Shown in pieces: positions 56,136-64,000 of a stretch of 64,000 nucleotides of DNA. Each line of letters starts with the position of its first letter. Position 1 is the stretch's first letter. The notes under the pieces were generated by a model. It searched no databases, was not told the DNA's origin, and was given only the letters and a program-made list of their open reading frames with translations. The stretch comes from Haemaphysalis longicornis (Eukaryota; Arthropoda; Arachnida; Ixodida; Ixodidae): positions 51,671,745-51,735,744 of the forward strand of contig CM023457.1 in NCBI GenBank assembly GCA_013339765.2, written 5' to 3'. The position numbers and the translations under genes were made by a program.

Positions 56136-57049
56136 TAGCGAAAGGCTGATAGAGGGAAGGGTGAATCTGTAGGAGAATCGAAAGCTCGGACTTTGGGGTA
56201 GAAGGCTGTTGTCTAAGTGCGTTGTTCAAGCCGCGATGGTTTTAGGAGAAGCGAATGGTTGCAGGGTGGTTTCGTGTTTGTCGAAATGTCGAAATAACTG
56301 TGCGTTTTGTAGTTGGTGCCGTCAAGACTTCTGTCGAGCAGTAATGAGGTTGTGGTTCCTTTGTCCGGCAGCCCAAGTGACAACTTGGCGGTCGCTGCCC
56401 CAAAAAGCCAGTAGCTGCTGGGGTTCATGCAGGTCAGCGCTTGTCGTCAGGGTCACCCACGGCTTCAGTAAGGGGTAGAGGGGAGGAAGCAGGCAGGAAA
56501 GCTGACTTTGGAGCATAGCCGGTGATGGCATGGATGACGGTGTCTAATTAGAAGCAATCGTTACGTTCTACGAGTATTCGCGGTATTCCGCTGGATATGG
56601 GCGGCGCAGTCAGGTGGGGTGAGTGAATGTGTCGGTGTGGATTCGTGCACGGACTCGGCGGATAGCAGTTTCGTCGTGTTTGGGTAGTTTGGCAGCTGAG
56701 AGTTAAGCTATTATAAGTAAAAATCCGTCCTATACTTTTCTTCGACGTGTGTATAGTGGCGAGTTTACTAACGCTGGGACCGAAGTCGCTTTACGTTGCT
56801 TTGTCGATACGTGAATGGGGCCACCTTGGCTCACTGTTCAGTAAAACGTCGTTAATCTAGCCTCCATTCCTTTTGAAATTCGAGAATGGTAACGCTTGTT
56901 CTTCAGGCATATTTTTTTGTGCCGCGTATAGTTTTAGGTCTATACAAATCGATGGCGGTGAAAGGTGGGGCGGCCTCGCATAGCGGTTGGTTTTGTTTAA
57001 CAACTATCCAGCGTATTTCGCGTGCATGCTAATTCTCAACAGATTAGGT
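56136..57049. other. No gene seen
   Basis: Unique DNA. Open frames at 56.2-56.5 kb on both strands (70-90 codons) show no recognised family. Confidence 0.4.
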
Positions 57050-57540
57050 GGCATTCAACGTCACCCCGCTCCCCCCGATTTAGAAGAAAAAGCCTTCACA
57101 CATCATCGTCATCACCTTTACTGGGAAACGCCCGGAAATTCTCGTTGCCGGAGCGAGTGAAGGCTGCAGCGCGGACGCACGAAGGCATGGCACGCAACAG
57201 CCGCCCATGCCTCGTTTCCCAACCGCTGCATTACCGCTGTTGTGCGGTGACAGCGGCGGCGTCACATACGCATGCCAGCTGTGTGCGCGCGTCATGGTCG
57301 CCATTGAACAAGCGGCCGCCATGTTGTGTGCCCGTTCCCTCCGTGTACCCTTTCTGCTCCGCGCAGCTGTCAACGCTGCACGGCTTGTGCGCGAAGCGCG
57401 TATCTCCGCCTGCCATTGGTTGAGCGGCCCTCACCGTGGTGACGTCATTGCATGCGCACCAATCAGGAGGTCCGAATCCGTCTATCGGCCTTCTGCTCTG
57501 GTACTAGGGGGGCATAGAGGGCGTCGACGCGTTTAAAGCG
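57050..57540. promoter_or_regulatory. CpG-rich promoter-like region with CCAAT-CRE-CCAAT cluster
   Basis: ATTGG at 57414-57418, a full CRE TGACGTCA at 57440-57447 and CCAAT at 57459-57463 sit within 50 bp. GGCCGCCATGTTG (YY1-like, about 57306-57318) lies upstream. The region is CpG-rich. This is a typical TATA-less promoter composition, but the transcript direction and first exon cannot be determined. Confidence 0.4.
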
Positions 57541-58504
57541 CGCGGAATGCTTTACATGCGTCATGATTTGCGTTGCTGCACGGTGAATGACACGTTATTG
57601 CGTTACCTCTGTTTTAGGGGCGTTCTATAAGCTGTCGGCGCTCAGAGCTACACAGAGAGGTGGAAGGAGCAAATATGGCGGAGTTTCGTGTGTGTTTGTG
57701 AGTCCGCCTGCTTTGGAGCAACGCTCATTTTTGAGAAATATTTTCGACGCTTCAAGCTGTTGTTTACACGCGTTGACATATCTAATGAACTACGTTCGTA
57801 TGGTGCTCACTTGTCTTTGTGTCGCACGCGCCGAAGGCACCAAATGGCGGGACAAATGTTTTGACACGTATAAACGTCTCGCATCGTTCGTTATTATTGT
57901 ATAGTCTTTCTCCGCGGTGACTCATCGCCGCCCTCTTACGTTCCGCTTTATTTTCGGCAGCCCCCCGAATATTTCTGGCGATAACCCCGGTTTCGCTTAA
58001 GCCAGTGACAGACGAGTCAGCCGCGGTGGTTTGTCGGCGTCGCGTGCGCATTTGGAGAGAGAAGATGAAAACAGCCAGGCAACAATGAAGAAATGATTCG
58101 CGGCAAAGAAGGCAGGCGTTGTGCGGCAGTGAGGCGGAACTGTGGCGTTGCGCAATCGGCCGTATAAATACCGTGCCGCGGCGGGTAAGGGCGAACCGTT
58201 TTAGAAGTCGCCTTGCGCCCAACACCAGGCCGCCGCTTCGGGAACCGCGAGAACGTTTTTAGAAGCGGAAAAAGAAGGACGCGTCTTCGCCGCTCCTGCA
58301 AGCAGGGCGTGACAGATCCCGCCCTCCCCCTCGGATCACAGTCGTCGAGTGTGCCGTGCGGAGAAACCCAACTGTCAGGAGGGCGGAACACAATATCATC
58401 CTCCTCCTCATCATCATCATAACTGGTTGTGTACACTGCAGGACGCAGCCCTCCCCAAACATCTCTATCGTGAGCTAGCCGAAGCCATTTTTTTCACCCG
58501 AATT
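57541..58504. other. No gene seen; isolated TATAAATA
   Basis: TATAAATA at 58163-58170 is in GC-rich DNA but lacks an initiator at +30 and a recognisable downstream exon. CTCCTCCTCATCATCATCAT at about 58400-58420 is a small trinucleotide repeat. Confidence 0.35.
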
Positions 58505-58850
58505 TTCGTAGAAGACAAAATAACGACTGTTTAATTTAATCTACTAACCATTGGCAACTCGCTCATCTGTATTCCGGCCACAAAACACGTCTTTCTAGGG
58601 GGAAAAAACGCGCAAAATATTCAAAAACATTCAAATTTCGCGCTACACGACGTCAACAGTGACGTAATAAGGGGAGTACTAAAATACAGTTACCAGTGTG
58701 TTAACTGCCCGTTAGCATTCAAGTGATACGATCGAACGGAACCAAAGGCACCACTACATGCTTCTTGACGGTTGGATTTGGTCGGCGGCTGCCACACGTG
58801 CAAACAATATCATGTGACGTCATAGAGACCCGACGAGAAAATTGGTGATG
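58505..58850 (-). repeat. Dispersed repeat family D, copy 2 (inverted relative to copy 1)
   Basis: Its reverse complement aligns with 16792-17110: CTATGACGTCACATGATATT, GATCGTATCACTTGAATGC, TTTTAGTACTCCCC, TTACGTCACTGTTG and GTAGCGCGAAATTTGAATG. Longer than copy 1 by small inserts. Noncoding. Confidence 0.75.
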
Positions 58851-59077
58851 AGTCGCCACTTCTTGACCTGTTTTCCAGTAATATCGAATATCTGCCTTAA
58901 GTTTGAGGTAAAATTCGTGTCATTGATGTCGGACAAGGCAGCATTTTAAGGAATCAAACATGTATTTTGTCTCCATGGTCTTTAGGACTTCAGTCCTCTG
59001 TCGGAGAGATGTGAATGCGGACGCTTTCCGCTGCAAAAGAAGCGACATTTGAGGAAGTTGTATTGCTTTAACTAGCT
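58851..59077. other. No gene seen
   Basis: Short unique spacer between two repeats; contains GGACTTCAGTCC, a small palindrome. Confidence 0.5.
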
Positions 59078-59516
59078 GTCACTAGATAAGGTATCAGAGT
59101 AACGCCACTGAGGCACGCATGTCAGCAACGGCGGCCTTTGGAGTTTATCAGTGTTGCGAGATTGCTGCTTCTATGGCCTCCCTGCTAACTTCGACCGGTC
59201 GGTTGATAACAGCACTGCCGAAGATGCAGAAAAACGGAGTCTTCGGACACACTTCTGCCTCTGAAATGCTGTTGCACGCGTTATCTTTGATTCGCATTCG
59301 GAACGACGTCAGACGCGCGCAGCCGCAGAGCAGGGAGGAATAGCTAAGCCTACCAGAGTTGACCGACTGCAAGCGCATAAAACAACAAAATGGCGGCGAT
59401 CATAAACCGTCGCAGTGTAAACGAATGTCACGTGGTGCGAACTGACCAATGATCATGGCGGCGGCACGGAACAGTAGGAGAAAAGTGTGCCGATGCTCTG
59501 TAACATTATCTAGTGA
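59078..59516. mobile_element. MITE family A, copy 2 (about 439 bp)
   Basis: GTCACTAGATAA at the left and TTATCTAGTGA at the right are inverted. The interior aligns with 5506-5958, including AACGGCGGCC, TTCGGACACACTTCTGC, AGACGCGCGCAGCCGCAGA, CAAAATGGCGGCGATCATAA, TGTCACGTGGTGCGAACTGA and GGAGAAAAG. The flanks again contain CTAG (AACTAGCT left, ACTAGGCT right). Here it is not inside a family B element. Confidence 0.85.
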
Positions 59517-59543
59517 ACTAGGCTTAACGTCTTCGAGGGCAGC

Positions 59544-59650
59544 GTATAGTAGGGGCGAATACACGGAAAAAAGAAGACGACTGGACAGCGCTGGTGGGTT
59601 AAGCGTTGTCCTGGTCGTCTTCTCTTTTCCGAGCATCCGTCCTCTACACT
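59544..59650. repeat. Long hairpin element (family J), copy 2
   Basis: CGGAAAAAAGAAGACGACTG through GACAGCGCT (59564-59592) is inverted at 59602-59631 with few mismatches around a 9-base loop; weaker pairing extends outward (GTATAGTAGGGGCGAAT against ATCCGTCCTCTACACT). Same plan and shared words as the hairpin at 51.5 kb. Confidence 0.85.
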
Positions 59651-60297
59651 GCCTTTCAAGAGGCTTACCATGCCTCCTTAGCGCGGCGCTGAACTTGTTG
59701 CGTTTCGTCTCTCTTCGACTTGAACCAGACACGTGTACCGTATCAGCTGACGTAAGGGCCACATGAAGACAACGCCGTGTGGGTCGTCGTCTCTGTGTTT
59801 GCACCACTACGGAGATCATTTGGTTGCCTGCCAATTGCATATCAGCTAATGCTGGACGTGAAGGCCGCGTAAAAGACAGCGGCTTTATTGCTGCCCGTCG
59901 TATCGGATGTTTACACCGCTACTGTCGGCATTATTTGAAGGTCGGAGAATTCTAATGAAGTGTTCTCACGCGAATGCAACCTAGAAGGTATTGCCTGTGT
60001 GGATCCTCGTCTCCGGTGTTCAACGCCAGATGTTAACGATGTTGTTTGGATACTAGTGGTTGCTGACTGTCCTTATACCTCTTTCACCTCAACAGCATAT
60101 TACCCTTTGCACGTCTAAAAATATTTTCAGGTGTTTAGGGGGGTTTAAGTTGCCAACGCTCGTTTAAATTTGGTGCGTCCCAGCGCTAAGTGCAGTCTTG
60201 GCACGTTCGGGCATGTCTACCGATTGGTCGTCGCGTGACGTCGTATAGTTAAAGCACGTTTAAAGTTATAGTTGTCGTATAGTTAAAGCATAGTGCT
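59651..60297. other. No gene seen
   Basis: Unique DNA. TTATAGTTGTCGTATAGTTAAAGCA-type wording is duplicated around 60243-60290 (GTCGTATAGTTAAAGCA twice, 33 bp apart). Confidence 0.4.
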
Positions 60298-60311
60298 CTT
60301 TGTACTTCATT

Positions 60312-60549
60312 ACCCGCCACGGTGGCTATAGTTGCGCTGCTGAGCACGAGGTCGTGGGTTCGATTCCGCCCGCGGCGGCCGCTTTTCTGATGGAGGCGAA
60401 AGCAACAACGCCCGGTGGTACGAGATTTCGGCGCCACGATAATGATCCCCCAGGTGGTCAAATATAATCGGAGCCCTCCACTATTGCGCGCCTCATCGCC
60501 TGCGTTGCGTCGGCGCGTTAAACCCCACAATCAATCAATCAATCAATCT
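60312..60549 (+). mobile_element. Ruka-type SINE flanked by an exact target-site duplication
   Basis: The head ACCCGCCACGGTGGCTATAG, B box GTGGGTTCGATTCC, the body (GATGGAGGCGAAAGC, ACGAGATTTCGGCG, CAGGTGGTCAAATATAATCG) and a short (CAAT)n tail are present. TCTTTGTACTTCATT occurs at 60297-60311 and again at 60547-60561, a perfect 15-bp duplication bracketing the element. The A box is damaged by a deletion. Confidence 0.95.
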
Positions 60550-60561
60550 TTGTACTTCATT

Positions 60562-60839
60562 GGACAGCGCGCACAAACTCGCCGCTCTTATTTTTGTACA
60601 ATCAGAACAAGGTCAGCAGTTTGGGAACACGGCACAACAGCTAAATGCCAGTTTGTAAAGAATGAGCTGCGAAAACGCATACCTCGCCCGTTAGAAATTC
60701 CGCCGCGACTCACGATTCCCTCACGATGGCAAGAGCAGAGAAACGTTGTGCATAAAATCTTTATTGAAGCACGTCTTTACAAGACCTACCGGTAGCAGTT
60801 TCGTCTCAGCCGAACATTGCAAGTAAGGGGCGCACTTCG
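60562..60839. other. No gene seen; AATAAA on the minus strand at 60760-60765
   Basis: TTTATT (AATAAA on the minus strand) follows CpG-rich DNA in minus-strand order and could end a short transcript. The minus-strand open frame here, whose first ATG is at 61000-61002, reaches its stop at 60721, beyond that signal, so the two do not make a consistent coding gene. Confidence 0.3.
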
Positions 60840-61157
60840 AAACAAAAATGGCTCCCAAACATGACAGCGGGCGCGTGCGCGTTGAGGAAGCTCGCCCCCT
60901 TCCGCCCAGACGTGCAGCCAAGGACGCACCTGTCACATCGCCGCGAGAGGAGGAGGACGTTTTCGGAACGCCGGTGACGCCGGCGCGGTAAAATCCAAAC
61001 ATGGCGACGGCAGCACACCCTCCGAGCGTCTGATCTCCTCCAGGACGGCTCGACTTCTCCTCGGCGTTCCCCACCCACTATCTTTAGCCGCCTAACCGAT
61101 TAAACCCTTTCCCTGCTGCTTCTTTGTCACGACTTTCGCGCGAGGCGGCTGGAAAAA
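60840..61157. other. CpG-rich region, possible bidirectional promoter
   Basis: High CpG and AACATGGCGACGGC (YY1-like, about 60999-61012). With the TATA box to the right for the plus strand and AATAAA to the left for the minus strand, divergent transcription is conceivable but unproven. Confidence 0.3.
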
Positions 61158-61195
61158 TATAAAAAGCGTGACGGGCGCGCGAAGTTGCCCCACAG
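61158..61195 (+). promoter_or_regulatory. Candidate TATA-box core promoter
   Basis: TATAAAAA at 61158-61165 is followed about 30 bp later by CCCCACAGTTC (about 61188-61198), a loose initiator. The sequence beyond is CpG-rich. The first downstream ATG is at 61376 and opens only a short frame. A transcript start is plausible; a coding exon is not established. Confidence 0.4.
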
Positions 61196-61385
61196 TTCTA
61201 GTTCAGCCGCTCGCCGCGCCACCCTTCGACGAAGCGCAGAGGCTGCGCTGCCGCCTGTCACGTGTCTTCACCGCACGACACGCGCCCCGCCAAGGCCGCG
61301 TCGCAGTTATTCGCACGTCAAGCGCGCGGCGCGGTACGTTATCTGCAGGCGAAAGGTGCCTTTGGGAGCCGGCGCGGATGGGCAC

Positions 61386-61573
61386 CACCGCAACGCCCCA
61401 GAACGACCGATCCCGTAACCAAGTGTGCGAATCGGGCGAATGACAAGGCTTAAGAGTGCGATTACAACAAAAAAGATCGAATCTTCGCCTTGACAACAGC
61501 GCAAATGCGCGCCTTGCAATGTCGTCCCAGCGCACTTCATCGCGCTGATAGGTCGTTCTGGGGCATTGCGGTG
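61386..61573. repeat. Inverted repeat, 23-bp arms 142 bp apart
   Basis: CACCGCAACGCCCCAGAACG through ACC (61386-61408) is inverted at 61551-61573 with a single mismatch. If the 61158 promoter is active, its RNA would contain this stem. The interior has no open frame of note. Confidence 0.85.
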
Positions 61574-61599
61574 AAGCCTATCCGCGGCGATATCTTGAG

Positions 61600-62905
61600 A
61601 ATGTACTAACTTTTCTGTATCATTTTCTTTTCTTGTTTTTTTTTTCTTACGTCCAGCTACACTAAGCAGTTGCTTTGTTTTATTGCAGCTTTTTCCGCGT
61701 TACAGTATGATCCAAATCTGGTCTGTGCACTTTAGCATTTTTTAGCACGCGGAGGTTGTATCCGTATAACTTTTAAGAGCGGACATCATGCTTGCCGTTG
61801 CACGCTAGAGCAGGTGTTTGGGACAGAAACAAACCATGCAGACCAGAAGAGAGACGAGGTGCTGATTGAACAGTGTGGACAACGCTGGAGCAGTCGGAAG
61901 GGCCCAATGCTAGAAACAGAGCTCGCTTGAGTAGACGCTTGTGTAAATTGGTATGACATCTTGCAAGAACGATAGCGATTGGGAACTTGCATCAGCTGTC
62001 GTTAATGGCGGGAAGATCGGGAGAAAAAAAATAGAAGACTGCGTGGTGGACGTTCGCGCTCGCTTAGCAACCGGACGTTGACAACACCGCCGCACCACAG
62101 AAGAACGTTGGTGTTGTTGTTGTGGTTGTTGTAGAAACATTTATTTGAACCGGTAAATAAATTGAATTAAATCGTGGTGAACGTTACAACCCTCCAATGT
62201 TGGTCTCACACTCCCGCCGGTGTGGTAGGAAGGATGGGACCACAAAACATCTGCAGAAAACAAATTAAATGCGAATCACAGCTGCCGCGCAAGTGGGACT
62301 GCGCACACGTCCTGGATGTGACGTTTGTTGCTGTCTCGTGAGCTGTCTCTATATCACTGTGTATCAAAAATTACCGTTTGAGTTTCTTTGCCCTTTTTTT
62401 TTTCTTTTGCCCGTTGTGCGCGTTTATTTTGCTTTCAGAAAGATCGCTGCTGGAAGATGCACATGATGGGAGTGTTTCTCCTGGCAATTGGCCAAGTAGG
62501 CAAACGGCGCTCGCTTGAAAAAACAGAAAGCGGAAGTTGTTACGGAGACCTTCTTTCCACGATTTCTCGTCTTTCGTAGCTTATTATTTCGTTAAGGGTT
62601 CTTTTTTGGTTTTTTTTTTTTTTTCGAGAGCGAAAAAGTGGGCTTTTTTTATAGCGCTTCCTAGCAGCGCGGCAGTGCCGACGGAGAAGCCAAACAGAAG
62701 GGGCACCGTTTTGCCGTTATTGTGGGGAAGCGAGATTACAGGTTGAATCTTTGAACGGTGTTTTGTTTAGTTTTGTTTTGTTTTTCGGCTCAAGTTTTAG
62801 TTGAAGGACGGGTGTTGGGGAAGATTGGTGCGCTGTAAAGAACTATCAGTGGCCACGAAGAGTGACATACAAAAAGGGGCAGAAGGCATGCTCCACCCAA
62901 AAAAT
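61600..62905. other. No gene seen
   Basis: T-rich runs, short open frames, and at 62140-62170 a TTATTTGAACCGGTAAATAAATTG phrase that could be a LINE or polyadenylated end. Nothing aligned to another copy in the window. Confidence 0.35.
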
Positions 62906-63050
62906 GGCGAAAAGCAAAAAATGCCCGTGTGTACGAGATTTCGGCGCTCGTTAAGATCCCCAGGTGGTCAAAATTAATCCGGAGCCCTCCACCACGGCGC
63001 GCCTCATCGCCTGCGTTGCGTCGGCGCGTTCAACCCCCACAATCAATCAA
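62906..63050 (+). mobile_element. Ruka-type SINE, 5'-truncated, with target-site duplication
   Basis: It begins within GATGGAGGCGAAAAGC (GGCGAAAAGC at 62906), runs through the full body and ends CAATCAATCAA. TCCACCCAAAAAAT (62892-62905) and TCCACCCCAAAAAT (63051-63064) are a 14-bp duplication with one mismatch, directly abutting the truncation point. This shows truncation happened during insertion, as target-primed reverse transcription predicts. Confidence 0.93.
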
Positions 63051-63064
63051 TCCACCCCAAAAAT

Positions 63065-64000
63065 AACGCTACGAAGATCTGCTAGCGCAGTGTCTTCGAA
63101 CCCTTCGTTTGTAAACACTACTGTCACATTCATCTCTGAATTATACGTCCTCAACGAGCGATTTGTGATAGGATTAAGCATACCTGTATTTTTCTGATAT
63201 TTTATTGCGACCTCTTTTTTTTTTCTGTTTCAAATGCTGAAGCGCTTTTTCCGACCCTGGCGGACCGTCTGGACATCGAAAAAAATCCGCATTAAGCACG
63301 TTTTTTACTCTCGCTAGGAGCTCGCTGGGAAATAACTTTCGCTCGTCATGTTGGAGTCGCTATCCATGCGAAGATGTTTCTTTGCAATGTCATTTAAAAT
63401 TCCCTTTTTTAGTTTGGCTTCCTTCCATTACACATATGTGTGTAGCGAAGCCCACCTCACAGGCAGAGCTTCTGTGAAGATATGGCGTTGGAAACCTATT
63501 ACAGATGACCATTTGGAACGGTTAAATATGTGCGAGCTGTTTGTCGCAGCATAAACAATGATCATTTCGCTTTAACTGTCACTTATCACTCGCCAATAAA
63601 ATTAATCCTCGCTGTCAGCCTGCACTGCATGCGGCTTTTTGGCAAAACGCTGTTCGCCGCCGCGAATCTAACTTGGTCATAATCATCACTACTGTCAATT
63701 TCATTTGCCAACATCTCTATTGTAGTTTTTCATTTCCGTTTTAGTGACCGACGCATCCAGTCATGAATATCGAACATCAGAACGCTTACGATCCTAGCGA
63801 GCTTTCAACAAAACAAGCGCTGTGTTTTGAACAAAGTCGCACTTTCTTCTTTCGGGGAGGATACGAATATTTATATGGGCACTCTGTGTCGGTTTGGGCA
63901 ATCGCTGTGGTTTACGGTGCTATATTTTTTGTTGCGTTACCTTCCGCAAACTTGTTCTTAATTAATTATATGCTTATCGTATTGTTATTTTTTTACCGCG
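63065..64000. other. No gene seen to the window end
   Basis: A/T-rich unique DNA; short open frames only. GTTAAATATGTGCGAGC and similar words gave no match elsewhere in the window. Confidence 0.4.

Noticed and set aside
60721..61002. Minus-strand ORF starting MFGFYRAG near a CpG-rich promoter-like patch
   Set aside because: Its stop lies beyond the AATAAA at 60765, so the poly(A) site would cut the message before the stop. Composition is Arg/Ser/Gly-rich with no domain.

Overview
This window looks like non-coding DNA from a hard tick (Ixodidae, probably metastriate). The main evidence is seven copies of a tRNA-derived SINE with the layout of the tick 'Ruka' family. Each has a shared body with the core GGTGGTCAAAATTAATCCGG and a (CAAT)n tail, and the fuller copies keep a tRNA-like head. 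The window also carries several other tRNA-headed repeat families, many pogo/Tigger-type MITEs, and the 3' end of an RTE/BovB-like LINE. No intact multi-domain protein gene, rRNA gene or genuine tRNA gene is visible. Most long open frames are products of GC-rich or simple-sequence DNA, and several start on GTG or TTG and contain no ATG. The species call is an inference from repeat content.

Layout. 0-10 kb: largely unique DNA with a Ruka fragment (2.57 kb), a 442-bp TIR element (3.4 kb), a 151-bp tandem duplication (4.74 kb), a nested transposon pair (5.41-6.04 kb) and a minisatellite (9.4 kb). 10-25 kb: two tRNA-derived families, a (CAGT)n hairpin, a dispersed repeat at 16.8 kb whose inverted relative is at 58.5 kb, and long (CT)n and (GA)n tracts. 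25-36 kb: a CpG-rich stretch, a Tigger-like MITE, a reverse Ruka copy, a SINE with an internal 140-bp tandem duplication, and two weak exon candidates. 38-50 kb is the densest part: a palindromic element, several Tigger-type MITEs, more SINEs, and a cluster at 47.6-49.3 kb where a Ruka SINE, a MITE, an internally deleted Tigger element and a BovB-like LINE end sit almost edge to edge. 50-64 kb: an ACTCA-rich satellite, two related long hairpins, second copies of families seen earlier, two Ruka copies with clear target-site duplications, and several CpG-rich promoter-like patches.

The only protein-coding remnants I recognise are the C-terminal end of a Tigger transposase (48470-48769, minus) and the frameshifted C-terminus of an RTE/BovB-type reverse transcriptase (48978-49229, plus). 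Host-gene candidates are weak: a TATA-Inr promoter with a short ORF at 49.6 kb, a membrane-anchor-like exon at 32.95 kb and a signal-peptide-like ORF at 33.99 kb. The most informative material is the repeat biology: nested insertions, target-site duplications, duplicated SINE promoters, and regulatory-type motifs (YY1-, NRF1-, CRE- and CCAAT-like) carried inside transposons.
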